In this document: positions 20,436 to 31,071 of the stretch, piece by piece
Numbering within the stretch: the first letter of the stretch is position 1
Layout: every line of letters starts with the position of its first letter
Origin: Stentor coeruleus
Lineage: Eukaryota > Ciliophora > Heterotrichea > Heterotrichida > Stentoridae
Direction: 5' to 3'
Assembly: GCA_001970955.1 (NCBI GenBank)
Contig: MPUH01000480.1
Coordinates: forward strand, 1 to 51,236
DNA: 51,236 bases
Program-made: the position numbers and the translations under genes
The notes under the pieces: generated by a model
Database searches by the model: none
What the model was told of the DNA's origin: nothing
The model's input: only the letters and a program-made list of their open reading frames with translations

Positions 20436-22749
20436 TTTATATGTTGTAAATGATAAAGGTAAAGCTGTATTAGAAGCTATGGATAGGGTGTTATTATAGT
20501 AGAATTTTTAATTTTCAAATGCTTGGGGTTAAAAAAATATTTAGAATTATAAGTACTGGAGAAAAATATTAGCAAATGATGTAGATAAGCCTAATATTTA
20601 TATTTGATAAAATTAGTAAATTATGTTTATTATTTGTGCTGTTTGAAGTAATTCATATGCAAGATTATTTAATTTGTTGTATTGGAAGCATATGCTTATG
20701 CATATAGCTTTTTGGATTCAAATATATTTTTTATTTAGATGAATTGCTTACAGTCTTTTAGGCTTTTTAGGCATATCATTAACTCTTATAAATAGACTTT
20801 AAACTTAAAGCCTAATCCTATATAGATAATTTTATCAAACTAGTTTTAGTAATGCTGTCAACTGTAAAACCAACATAGTATTTAAGTATTTTAAAAAACT
20901 TATCATTAGGGCTAAAGGCTGTTATATTAATAGTCTAATTTGATATAACTTTAAATGTATAATTGATTGAAACTAAGATTATATATATAATATTAGATGA
21001 AGATTGAATATAATAATATGAATGAATATTTTCAATGATTTCTCATTTGCTATTTTTGGTATTTGATAACGTGTACTATGCAGTAGATTTTATTTTGGAT
21101 GGAAATACTATCTTGAGTCATTATGATTTAGCCTACTTTTAATAGTGTGAAGTATATGTTATAGATTCTTATTTCTTGCAAAGCTTTTATTGAAGATAAG
21201 ATATGCTGTATATAAAAACAGCTGAATATTTTTTATTATAAGAGATCATGCTAAATTAATAATTGTGCTAAAATACTTATAAGAATGATGTATTGGAACT
21301 GAAGAAGAAAATTGTATTTGCATTAAGCAAAGCCTATACAATTTATATTATTATATTTTATAAAAGATAAGCATGATCACTAAAAGTAATATTATAAAAT
21401 ACCTGGTATTCTTATAATAATTGATTATAGCTAGTCCAGAGTCTGTAGCAACAATAAAATAACTATAGATTTGAAGTTTTTTTTATACAATGCACACTTT
21501 GCATTGTTTTTAAACTATAAGTAATTCTATATTCACTTATAATAATCAAAAACTGTGGCTGGAAACTATAGAATTCATAGGCTAAAAGCATTTCAATATG
21601 AAGAATCATATAAACCCTTAAATACTATATAAAAACATAACTCTGTTTAATATATCAAAAATACTAAAGGTGAAAAAATACTGAATACACTGAAAATTTA
21701 TAAATACAAACTTAGGATATAAGATATTCGTAAAATCGCATATTGCTATAGCATCAATATTATCTCAAGCCCAAAAAAACAGATATAAGTTAGCACAACC
21801 CATTTCGCACTTTTTAAAGTTATTCAACATCATAGGTGCCATAAAAATATACTTTGGTATCTGTTTGGAGTTTTTGCTTGAAAATTTGGATTTGTATAAA
21901 ATATGCAAAAATTAAAATATCATGCAAATAGAATTTTCTAGTTATCAGATGTTGATCTTTATCTTAAATTGTATTTTTGATAGTATTATCTATGCTTAAG
22001 TAAAAATAATAAATTTCTACTGAATGAATTCTAGTCGTAAAGTCTAAGAGTGAATATTTTATATAAGCAAAATAATATTTCTCATATTCAAAAACTGATA
22101 AGCTTTAATTGTATTTGTTTCATTACTATAAATATCAAAAAATATATTTACTTCCCCAAAGTCTTTATATATAATTTACTCACTCTTCAATGTTTGCTAA
22201 AATAACCCTATTATCTTTATTTTATATTCATACAGTAGATAATGCTTAATATTTTCACTTCAAAGGATCCTGAACATTTAATTATCCCAAAAATTGAATA
22301 TATATATTTATTCCAATCATCCTTCACTCTAAACCTAGTAATAATTTCGTTTCTTATATTACCAAACTATTAATCATTAGCCTAATTTTTAAAAAGTATT
22401 AAAGAATTCAAATATATGATAAGTTAAAATTAAAAATTTATATATCAGAATGGATTAAAATATATTATAGTCAGATTTAAACTAAATATATATATAAGCT
22501 AATCAAATTCAAAGCATGCTATTCTATTATCTTTTATTATGAAAATGCATAAACTTTATATAGCTTATCATCCTAAAAAACAATACTAAATTACTTCAAA
22601 GTGTTCAATTCTGACTATAATGAAATCTTATAACCTAATACCATAATAATAAAACGTCCTATAGCTTATAATATGGATAATTATTATTTATAACATTTAT
22701 AATCAGGGTTTGCATTCATAGTGAAAATAATCCAATGTAATAAAAGCTA
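20436..22749. other. 2.3-kb intergenic desert
   Basis: The longest gene-free stretch inside the central region, extremely AT-rich. I find no coding frame, tRNA-like T-loop or transposase signature. It holds a perfect 8-bp hairpin at 21487-21507 (ACAATGCA, 5-nt loop, TGCATTGT). It separates the divergent promoters of the large orphan and the lipocalin gene. Confidence 0.5.
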
Positions 22750-23352
22750 ATGTCAACTAAATGTTTGAACTTCAGCATCCTTATTATTTTCTTAGCTTTT
22801 CTAAATTGCCCAAGGGTATCAGGATTATATGGATGGGGTCCTTGTCCTTCAATCCCAATAGACATTGAGCAATACGTGTCATCAAAAAGTGACTATTTTG
22901 TTTATTCACTAGGGATTTTCCGTGCAGGGGACTACTTAGGTACTTGGTATGATATTTTGAGAAATGCTGATTTTCCTTGGTCAAAAGGAAATTGCACAAA
23001 AAACAATTACTTTATAAGGGATGATGGAAGAGTTGGTTTTTTTGGATCAGAAATTGTTAACGGGAAAAATATCACTGCTGAAGCTGAAGTATTTATTGAT
23101 GAGAACATTCCTGGACAGCTTTGGGCAAAATTTTTTAGGTTTGCCCCGCTTGGAGACTATAAAGTTTTGCATACGGATTATACGAGGTCTGCTCTTGTGC
23201 TGTCATGCAAATCATTTTGGATATTCCATAGGAAGTTCGCTTGGATTATTGCTAGAGATTTTAATATTGAAGTTCCAAGTTACTATAAAATAATCGAGAG
23301 TCTAGGCATTCCCATGACTGAAATGATAAAAACTAACCATCAAAATTGCTAA
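22750..23352 (+). CDS. Secreted lipocalin
   Basis: A 200-residue protein with a signal peptide of about 25 residues (hydrophobic LNFSILIIFLAFLNC). It has the lipocalin first conserved region G-x-W (YLGTWYDILRNADFPW) and the following strand NYFIRDDGRVGFFGS. An LWAKFFRFAPLGDYKVLHTDYTRSALVLSC segment equals the second and third conserved regions of apolipoprotein D/Blc-type lipocalins. It would be an eight-stranded barrel that binds a small hydrophobic ligand, secreted or lumenal; the ligand is unknown. The next gene, on the same strand 214 bp away, is also a secretory-pathway protein. Confidence 0.85.
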   Translation: MSTKCLNFSILIIFLAFLNCPRVSGLYGWGPCPSIPIDIEQYVSSKSDYFVYSLGIFRAGDYLGTWYDILRNADFPWSKGNCTKNNYFIRDDGRVGFFGSEIVNGKNITAEAEVFIDENIPGQLWAKFFRFAPLGDYKVLHTDYTRSALVLSCKSFWIFHRKFAWIIARDFNIEVPSYYKIIESLGIPMTEMIKTNHQNC

Positions 23353-23566
23353 ATATTTATTTGCATATCTTCTATTTGATTTGTATTACACAACTATATT
23401 AAACTAAATTCTTCTATTATCATGAGTGTAGTTAAAACAAGAAATTATTTATAACGATTATAGAATAAAATATTGGAATCTTTATGCATTTAGGATTAGA
23501 GAATTAAATATCAAAATAAAAACTTATATTTCATACTAAATTATTTAGGTATCATATATTTATATT

Positions 23567-24289
23567 ATGCTATATCTCTTAATCATATCAGTACAAAGTC
23601 AAACATACTGGGATGATCCGAGCACAGGCCTGAGCTACAACTGGAAATCCATGAAAAAATCTGAAGACAATTTCTATCAAGTCATCGATGCAACAACCCC
23701 ATATTTCATTCCTTCAATTTATTCATTTAACTTAGGAATGGACCTTCCAATAGCTTGTGCTGGGCAATATCCAGCTGCAATGGAGTCAATTGAGCTTCAA
23801 GATGGATGGATGGAAAGTTGTAGCATTCTAGGTAGGTCAGATATGCAAACACTATCAAGTATCGAAAATGGTATAGAAATAACTTATAAAGGAGGGGACA
23901 TTTGCTTTGATGTTTCAAGTATAAACAACAGACAGATATCCTTTCAGCTAATTTGCAGTAAAATTGAAGGTCAATGGGAAATTATACAGTCAACATTTAC
24001 TAATTACTGTCATATTATATTAAGGAAAAAAACTAATTCAGGATGTCCAGTTGAGCTTACTTCTGCATGGGTATGGGGATTAGTATTTACTTTTGGCGCT
24101 TTGGGGGTTTATTTTATTGCTGGTATAGCACTTAATGCTTATAAAGGTGATGGATATAAAATACCTAATGAAGCCTTTTGGGTTAGGATTTGGGAATATG
24201 CTAGGATGATGATGGAGAAAATTCTGGGTAAGATAGAAGCGATGAAAGAAAAGTCTGGAAGTAAGCCGAAAACTTATGAAATGGTTTAA
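23567..24289 (+). CDS. MRH-domain (mannose-6-phosphate receptor-like) type I membrane protein
   Basis: A 240-residue protein: short signal peptide (1-12), lumenal MRH-like domain to about residue 160, membrane helix 166-190, cytosolic tail 191-240. The domain shows the family pattern YKGGDIC (107-113), then R122, an F-Q-L-I-C strand (126-130) and a final Cys pair (C148, C160). After the membrane helix the sequence YKIPNEAFW matches the PN..FW motif conserved next to the membrane in cation-dependent mannose-6-phosphate receptor and Atg27 relatives. Probable role: sorting glycoproteins between Golgi and endolysosomes. Sugar-binding residues cannot be confirmed by eye. The tail ends YEMV, which may be a tyrosine-based adaptor signal (YxxPhi). 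Confidence 0.82.
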   Translation: MLYLLIISVQSQTYWDDPSTGLSYNWKSMKKSEDNFYQVIDATTPYFIPSIYSFNLGMDLPIACAGQYPAAMESIELQDGWMESCSILGRSDMQTLSSIENGIEITYKGGDICFDVSSINNRQISFQLICSKIEGQWEIIQSTFTNYCHIILRKKTNSGCPVELTSAWVWGLVFTFGALGVYFIAGIALNAYKGDGYKIPNEAFWVRIWEYARMMMEKILGKIEAMKEKSGSKPKTYEMV

Positions 24290-25025
24290 TTTATATGAAA
24301 TTAAAGTCAGGTAGAGATATAATAGGAATAATATATATGACTATGAAATTTTATATGATGATATTCAAATTTCATGTTTGTTCTTAAGGTATTTGATATA
24401 AATAATATGTATTCGCACAATTTTAGTATTTGCGGTTTAGCATTGAACTTGTTTTATAAAAGGACAGTAATTATTAAGAAAAGGTAATAAGCTTATAATT
24501 TGGCTTACTTATACATAATTATTAAACTTTAAATGATTAATTATACATTTTAATTATAAAATATCATAATAGCATAAACATTTTAATCTTGATGTTATCA
24601 GAAGTAACAGAAAGCGTTGAAAATGAAGATATTATACGAATATTATAATATTTTCCCAAACCAGCAGCCTATCTGATTTTATCAAACTATAGTATCATTA
24701 TTATTTGTATTATATCAGAATTTTTTTTTATATTATAGCATAGCTATATATTATTCGTCCTAATCTTCAAAAAAACAAAGAATTTTGTAAAATTAACCAT
24801 TGCTTCATTATCTTTCAATTATTATAACTCCATTTTTCCAACCTAATCAACATAAAAACTTTCAAACCTATTCATCCAATAAAATCTTCTTAATCCAAAC
24901 TTTATATTAGCACCTGCTTTATAACCGAAAAGCCTTTCTATAGCAAGTCTTAATGTTCAATTCCACAAAAAAAATCTTATTTATTTCAATATTCTAATCA
25001 CCATTTCAATTGAATAAAATAAAAT
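24290..25025. other. Intergenic, nothing recognised
   Basis: About 740 bases of AT-rich sequence between two genes on the same strand. It holds the promoter of the pseudokinase gene, but I see no defined element, RNA gene or repeat. Confidence 0.45.
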
Positions 25026-27575
25026 ATGGGTAGCTGTTCTAGTGTACCAAAAACCAAAAAAACTCATCGAAAACAAGCATCCACTTCAATCCAAAGTGAT
25101 TTTCTCCTCGAAATAAAAGTTGGCACAGCCAAAGAAAAATTGCCAGGAAAAGCATCAAAAATACTTATCGAAGGGGCTTTGAAAAAGCATTATTTATTTT
25201 CAGACATCTCCGATGAAGATCTAAGCTTCATTATGAGTACTCTAGTTTTTTTCAATATTCCTCCTAAAGAATATGTATTCCAACAAGGGGAAATTGGGTC
25301 AACATTTTTTATAGTCGAAACAGGTAAGCTCGAAGTTATTAGAAACGGCGTAAAAAAAACAATCCTTCAATCAGGAGATTATTTCGGAGATATGTCTTTG
25401 TTGACAGACTTTCCACGACGAGCATCTATAAAAACTATTGATAACTCGGAACTTTGGGGTATTGGCCGTGAAGCTTTTCGTGAATTGGTCTATAGAATAA
25501 ATAAACGGTCTTTAAGTGAGATTCAAGCTTTTATATCTCAGCTAAGGATTTTTTCAAGTCTTCCTGATTATCAAATGAAAGAATTAGCTGAAGTTGCAGT
25601 TCAGCATCGATTTAGAGACAATGTGCGGATTATGTGTGAAGGTGATGAAGGAGTTTTGCTTTATATTATTAAAGAAGGGAAAGCTATAGCTAAATTTCAA
25701 GGTGCTGAGAGGTTTAGGCTGATTGCTGGGGAGATGTTTGGAGAGGCTGAAGTATTTGGGGATGATAATATAAGGAAATATTCGGTTTATTCTGTTGGGG
25801 ATACAAGGGTTTTATCTTTGAGTACCCAGAATATTCATGAGATATTGGGAGAAAATTTCAGAGAGATTATATTTAAAAATCAAGCTAAGAACACTTTGTT
25901 ATCATCAAAGTTCACAAAGCATCTATCAAGAGATTGTATAAATCAAATAATCGATGCTTGTGAGTGGAGAAAACTTAAGCCAGATGATGAGGCTTTGGAA
26001 AGTCCGATAGAAGCAAGCAAAGTTTATATACTATGCATGGGATCATTAAAATCAGAAAAAGCTCTTTATGAAGACCAAAAAGTAATTGGGTTTATTGAAA
26101 AGAGAAGAGACAATACACTTATTGGGGTTACTCTAAGTGCTATAACTGAGTCTATTGTAGGAATAATTTGTCTTACAAAAATCGAAACTATAACAAAAAT
26201 GCACTGGTATGACCTTCGTAGACAGTTGAAAAATATTCATGTTTTAAAAAAAATTGAGTTTTTTTCGGTTCTCTCCCATTCAAAACTTAGGTATATATCA
26301 TCAGTAGCCAAACGCCAGAGCTTTGAGAAAAAAGAAGTAATTTTTCGATATGGAGAAGCTGCTAAGACAATTTTTGTCCTCAAAAGCGGCAAGGTCAAAA
26401 TGTATTATCATGGGAAAAAACTTAGGGTGTTGGGCAAATATGAAATCTTTGGGGACAATTGCTTACAAGAAAAATCAAGGTCGGCAAATGCTAAAGCTGT
26501 GAGAAAAAGTAAATGTATTGTCATAAAAGGAGTGGACTTGCTTGATATAATGGATTATGAGACTGGCTACAAAGTACAAAAAACCAAAAGTTTTTTATCT
26601 TATTTCAATCTTTATGAACTTTTACTAGTCAAGCAAATTAGCAAAACTGAAGAAAAAGCTTCTTTTCTATCATTTGTTAATGATATTCAAACTTTTTTTT
26701 ATGTAGAAACTATAAACAAAGCAAAAGTTGAAACAAAAGAAACGTTTAAACAACTATTAAATGAGAAAAACATTGCTATTTCTATTGAACACCCACAAAT
26801 TCTAAGACTTGCTAAAACCTTTTCTGACTCACAATTCATATATATTGTATATGAAAATTTTATGGTTAATGACTTTTCTGTCATCCTTAATAGTCCTTTG
26901 ATAGAAGATCATGCAAAATTTTTAGCAGCATCTTTGCTTTCTATACTTGAATATTTGCATGAAAAAAATATAATTTATCGTGAATTCAATCCTATTACAC
27001 TGAGTTTGGCTAATAATGGCTATCCGTTTATACAGAATTTCCGTTCAGCAAAAGTTGTCAAGGAAAGGACTAATACTCGTTTGGATGTGAATCCCTATAC
27101 AGCACCTGAAATGATTATTGCTGAAGGGTATAACAAATCAGTTAATTTCTGGAATTTAGGTGTTATGATTTATCAATTTTTATATAACATTCTTCCTTTT
27201 GACCTTAGCAGAAACGATGCTCCATTTGACATGTATAACAAAATCCTTAAAGGAGGATTATCTTTTCCAGCTAATACTAAATATATAAGAGCTAATGAGC
27301 TAATAAGTCATCTTTTACAAAAAGATCCAAAGTCTCGTGCTGAACTAAATGATATAAAATATTCTCGGTGGCTTGATGCAATAGATTGGCAGAGAATCAA
27401 AAATTTAGCATATGAGTCGCCAATTAAGCCTCAAATTGTTTTCCAAAGACAGGCAAATTTATCTAAATGTGCATCTTTGACACGGCATGTGCATGAAATC
27501 AATAAGTTAGAAAATGAACAAGCACAAAAACCGAAAAAAGTCAATAAAAGTATGAACTGGGATAAATTTTTCTAG
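25026..27575 (+). CDS. PKG-like protein with cyclic-nucleotide domains and a degenerate kinase (pseudokinase)
   Basis: At 849 residues it is the size of the apicomplexan/ciliate cGMP-dependent kinases. The start MGSCSS offers a myristoylation glycine and a nearby cysteine for palmitoylation. Cyclic-nucleotide-binding folds follow: the first (about 55-170) has the phosphate cassette FGDMSLL...PRRAS, the second (172-290) FGEAEVF, a degenerate third (290-400), and a fourth (403-525) with FGDNCL. The kinase-like domain (about 530-795) lacks all three catalytic residues: the ATP lysine position reads YVET (562), the HRD motif reads YRE (651-653), and DFG reads NFR (671-673). The APE motif (TAPEMI) and C-lobe helices remain. 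It cannot be a normal kinase; a regulatory or scaffolding role at membranes is inferred. No frame damage suggests it is a functional gene and not a pseudogene. Confidence 0.9.
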   Translation: MGSCSSVPKTKKTHRKQASTSIQSDFLLEIKVGTAKEKLPGKASKILIEGALKKHYLFSDISDEDLSFIMSTLVFFNIPPKEYVFQQGEIGSTFFIVETGKLEVIRNGVKKTILQSGDYFGDMSLLTDFPRRASIKTIDNSELWGIGREAFRELVYRINKRSLSEIQAFISQLRIFSSLPDYQMKELAEVAVQHRFRDNVRIMCEGDEGVLLYIIKEGKAIAKFQGAERFRLIAGEMFGEAEVFGDDNIRKYSVYSVGDTRVLSLSTQNIHEILGENFREIIFKNQAKNTLLSSKFTKHLSRDCINQIIDACEWRKLKPDDEALESPIEASKVYILCMGSLKSEKALYEDQKVIGFIEKRRDNTLIGVTLSAITESIVGIICLTKIETITKMHWYDLRRQLKNIHVLKKIEFFSVLSHSKLRYISSVAKRQSFEKKEVIFRYGEAAKTIFVLKSGKVKMYYHGKKLRVLGKYEIFGDNCLQEKSRSANAKAVRKSKCIVIKGVDLLDIMDYETGYKVQKTKSFLSYFNLYELLLVKQISKTEEKASFLSFVNDIQTFFYVETINKAKVETKETFKQLLNEKNIAISIEHPQILRLAKTFSDSQFIYIVYENFMVNDFSVILNSPLIEDHAKFLAASLLSILEYLHEKNIIYREFNPITLSLANNGYPFIQNFRSAKVVKERTNTRLDVNPYTAPEMIIAEGYNKSVNFWNLGVMIYQFLYNILPFDLSRNDAPFDMYNKILKGGLSFPANTKYIRANELISHLLQKDPKSRAELNDIKYSRWLDAIDWQRIKNLAYESPIKPQIVFQRQANLSKCASLTRHVHEINKLENEQAQKPKKVNKSMNWDKFF

Positions 27576-28994
27576 ATGAATAAGATTGTAAATGGTTTTA
27601 AATAGATTGATTATGAAATTAATAAGAGTTTATAGTTTGATTTTCTTTTAGTTAGATGCTTACGAGAATTACGCCTTTATTAAAATAAATTATAATGCCA
27701 CTTACTTAATAATATTGATTCTTAGTATATAGAAATAATTTACTATTAGATGCCAAATTATCTTACAAAAACTAAATACTTGAATTTACCTATTTTATGA
27801 CATCTAATGAAACAATAGTTATTCAATTATTTCAAATAACAACTTTTTATAAATAATATTTTGTTATGAATTTCCCAGGACCTGCATTGTTGCAATTTAT
27901 TTACAAAATTTTCTACCTTAAAATTTTAGTTAGTATTAAGGAAATACAAATAATGTAGAAATAAAAATTCTTTTTAAAGATAGAATATCATTCAAACCAA
28001 TAATCCTCTTAACTATAATTTACTAGTAGTATTTTAGATTAATCTTTTTTTTTTCTTAATAGAAAATTTTTGGATTATCCTTAAACTTATTCATCAATGC
28101 AATTATCTTGTTGTATTCATCACTGCTAGATGTATTTCAAGTTTTTTAATATTTTTTTAACTTTTCCAGCTTCAGGGCATCGCAGATTTTCTGTATTATC
28201 TTCAAATAAACAAGAATTCAAAAAAAATTCCAATAAATATCCAACAGCTCATAAAAAAATAAACCATCTATATTAAGCAAACTATATTCTGGCCAGGAAA
28301 CAAAATAATATTTTCAATATATTAACTTCAGATTTTTTAGTCCTGCAAATAGTACAGTTATAGGTAAAATTCATCTAAAAGCAAATTCTTATCTATTAGT
28401 AAAATTCTTATATTTGAAATTATATTCTGATTTTATCATCAAAGCTACAAAGTTACAAATTGTGCAAATATAAAGGAATGCAAGTTAATACAAATAATAT
28501 CTCCACCTAAGCTTAATTCGAAGTTAGTACCAAAAAAAGAGAAAATTGCATATAATAAAAAAAGATTTTTATAAATATATCTAGAGAAATTTTCTTGCTA
28601 GGATTGCCTAAGTTTCTTTAAAAGTATTGCAATTCAAGTGATCTCATATTTAGTTAATAAGGCAAAAGGGAACTTGAATAAGAAATCTTTAATAAAAGTA
28701 AATCCTGAAAATAGCAAAAAATACTCATATAAGAATTTTTGTATTTTAAAAAAACTTCAGTATAATATCCTATATTGAATATCAACTAAAAGAATCTTTT
28801 TTATATTTAATTTATAAAAATCATTACTTATATATAAGCATTCCAATAAAAAATTAGTCTCATTTTCCCCACAGAATTTTTGGGAACTTTAGCAGATCCA
28901 CAGTCCATCATGCAAAAAAACTCCCAAATATGATTTAATTCAAAATCATCTCACTTTCATTTGTTAGCATTTAAAATAGCTGAAATTATTTATT
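27576..28994. other. 1.4-kb intergenic, nothing recognised
   Basis: AT-rich sequence with many short poly-A/T runs. I found no coding frame of credible composition, no RNA gene and no match to other parts of the window. Confidence 0.45.
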
Positions 28995-29621
28995 ATGGTT
29001 GACGCCCACTACAAAAACTACATGAAAAAACTCGCTCTAGGAATAAACGCTTTCTGGCAGGGTTACGAAGACCAAGCTGTAGAAATGGTCGTCCAAGCAG
29101 ATCTTGACCTAGACTCCTCAGTAGGCAAGCACATTTCTAAACGACTTCATGAATCTTTAGAAACCTGGCTTAAAACCTGGAGAGGCATAATCTTAAATTT
29201 CAACAATTCACCTGTCTTAATAATGCCTTCACCACCTCAAGCTTATCTTAAAGTTGTTCACAACTCTGATGAAATCCCAATTGAAACCTCATTATCATCG
29301 TCAGAGATCGTTAAAAACAAGCCAAGAGTTAACAAAAAAGAAAGACTTTCAATGCCTGAAAAAAACCTAGGTGAAGAGGATATTAGAGAAATTTCTGAAT
29401 CATGTAGAGAAGAAAAAATCACTGAACTTATTGAAATGCAACAGAAAATCATGGCAAGTCAGGTTAAGATAAAATCAGAAGATTTAGCTGCTACAAGACA
29501 AAATCCACTTATGTATCCAAAAGAAATTGGAAGACAAGATACAGTAGAGTCTATGAGAAGTAGTAGGAAAAATGGGTCTAGACATGGAAGTAAAAAACAT
29601 AGGCAAAAAGCTTTGGAGTGA
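28995..29621 (+). CDS. Unrecognised 208-aa protein
   Basis: Residues 1-85 look folded and helical (NYMKKLALGINAFWQGYEDQ, then LHESLETWLKTWRGIILNF). Residues 86-208 are charged, with acidic and basic stretches (EEDIREISESCREEKITELIEMQQKI) and a very basic end (RKNGSRHGSKKHRQK) that could be a nuclear or nucleic-acid-binding signal. Codon composition is clearly richer in GC than the flanking spacers, supporting a real gene. It converges with the next gene, stops 72 bp apart. No family assigned. Confidence 0.72.
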   Translation: MVDAHYKNYMKKLALGINAFWQGYEDQAVEMVVQADLDLDSSVGKHISKRLHESLETWLKTWRGIILNFNNSPVLIMPSPPQAYLKVVHNSDEIPIETSLSSSEIVKNKPRVNKKERLSMPEKNLGEEDIREISESCREEKITELIEMQQKIMASQVKIKSEDLAATRQNPLMYPKEIGRQDTVESMRSSRKNGSRHGSKKHRQKALE

Positions 29622-29693
29622 GGCTTGTGTGAAGCCTTGAATATTTAATAATGAATTTGAAATGGCTTAGAAAGTTGTACAATTAGGATTTTA

Positions 29694-31013
29694 TTAAGTG
29701 TTACCCTTATGGGAACTAATTGGTGTTAAGGGTTCGAGGGATCTTCTTATAAGCTTGTGCCTGCCTCGAGAATTGTATTGACTATATTCGTACTGGTTTT
29801 TTGGTAAATCCGCTGGGTTTTTGATTTTATCGACGAAGTCCATAGCAAGTTTTTTCTCATCCAGATGATTTATCCATAGAGCTTTTCCTTTTGATATATC
29901 TTTTAGTGTTAGATTCTCACCTTTAGCCCGATCATCAGTATCTTCAGTTCTCCAAAATTCGGAATCTGAGAAAATGTTTTTTTTTATGGAGATTTCTGTT
30001 GGCTTGCTGACCATTGAGTTTATTTTTTCTTTAAGTTCAGATAATGCAAAGTCTTTGCTATTAGCAATTTCAAGAGCTTTTTTTGTTTCTTCTTTTTGTC
30101 GTTCGAGTTTTTGCTTTAGTTTTAGTATTTTTTCAGGGTTTATATTGGAAGATGAAGATAATTCTTGAAGTTCCTGGTTTTTATTTGAAATTTGTTTGCG
30201 TAATGACTCAAGTTCTTTGCTTTGAGTTGATATTATTTGTTTGTATTGTTTTAGTTTTTGAGCATAAGCTTTTTCGTTTGTGTCTGGATCGGTCTGGCAG
30301 TTTTTATTGAAAGTTTCAAGAGTTTTTATAGGGAAAATTTCAGTTAAAGGTGTGGGATCTTGATTTTCAATGGGTTTATGATGAGTCTCTGAAAGGGTTT
30401 TGTCTTTTATAGACGATTCAGGGGGTTTGGATTTAACTTGAATATTATCTTTGAGTTTTGAGCTTATGCCAATAAGCAGCTTACCTGAGTTTTCTTGAAC
30501 TTTATTTAGTGAATCAACTTTGATGTTATCATAAGAAGAGTCGTCGTAGTTTTCAAGTTTTAATGGGTTGTTTAATTGAGGGCTCGTTATAGATTTTGGC
30601 TTAGAGAGTTTTATACTAGCTTCACGGCTGAAGTCATCATTGTATTCATCTTCGTCTTCGATAATATCTTCATAAATAGGGAGTACTTCAGATTTATCAC
30701 TTTCTACGATTTCTTCACTTGAACTACTACTATCAGGGTTTTTCATTTCTTCAACAAGAAGTTTTTCTTCCATCTTCGCTGGTTTTTTTCTCCTATCACT
30801 TGCGCTATTCTCATGGTTTTCAGTATCTTTACTATTCTTATACCCTGTTATAATACGTTCTTCTGTTTCTTTTGGTAAGAGTTTTTCTGATACTTCACTT
30901 GGCTTCTTTAAATAATCTTCTAAAGTCAAAGGCTGAGAATTTGGTGACTCTGGCTCGCTCTGCCTTGACTTTTGTGCTGACCTCTTCACGTTTCGAGACT
31001 TTTTCGCATCCAT
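29694..31013 (-). CDS. Unrecognised coiled-coil protein
   Basis: The frame is open from an ATG at 31073, but that codon overlaps the start codon of the divergent beta-adaptin gene. I prefer the next ATG at 31013 (MDAKKSRNVKRSAQKSRQ), giving 439 residues and a 58-bp gap between the two starts. The N-terminal half is disordered, with Ser/Glu/Lys-rich and acidic segments (ILPIYEDIIEDEDEYNDDF-like). A coiled coil of about 80 residues (KQYKQIISTQSKELESLRKQ and onward, then LKQKLERQKEETKKALEIAN) lies in the second half. A short conserved-looking C-terminal part (FWRTEDTDDRAKGENLTLKD) follows. No family assigned; a structural or cytoskeletal role would be a guess. Confidence 0.75.
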   Translation of the reverse strand: MDAKKSRNVKRSAQKSRQSEPESPNSQPLTLEDYLKKPSEVSEKLLPKETEERIITGYKNSKDTENHENSASDRRKKPAKMEEKLLVEEMKNPDSSSSSEEIVESDKSEVLPIYEDIIEDEDEYNDDFSREASIKLSKPKSITSPQLNNPLKLENYDDSSYDNIKVDSLNKVQENSGKLLIGISSKLKDNIQVKSKPPESSIKDKTLSETHHKPIENQDPTPLTEIFPIKTLETFNKNCQTDPDTNEKAYAQKLKQYKQIISTQSKELESLRKQISNKNQELQELSSSSNINPEKILKLKQKLERQKEETKKALEIANSKDFALSELKEKINSMVSKPTEISIKKNIFSDSEFWRTEDTDDRAKGENLTLKDISKGKALWINHLDEKKLAMDFVDKIKNPADLPKNQYEYSQYNSRGRHKLIRRSLEPLTPISSHKGNT

Positions 31014-31071
31014 CTTATTTACTAGACCACGTATTCTAAGTTTCTCATTATGTCCATAAACAGCTATAATC

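Noticed and set aside
21487..21507. Perfect 8-bp hairpin in the 2.3-kb desert as a terminator or RNA element
   Set aside because: A single short hairpin in AT-rich DNA is expected by chance; no associated gene end.
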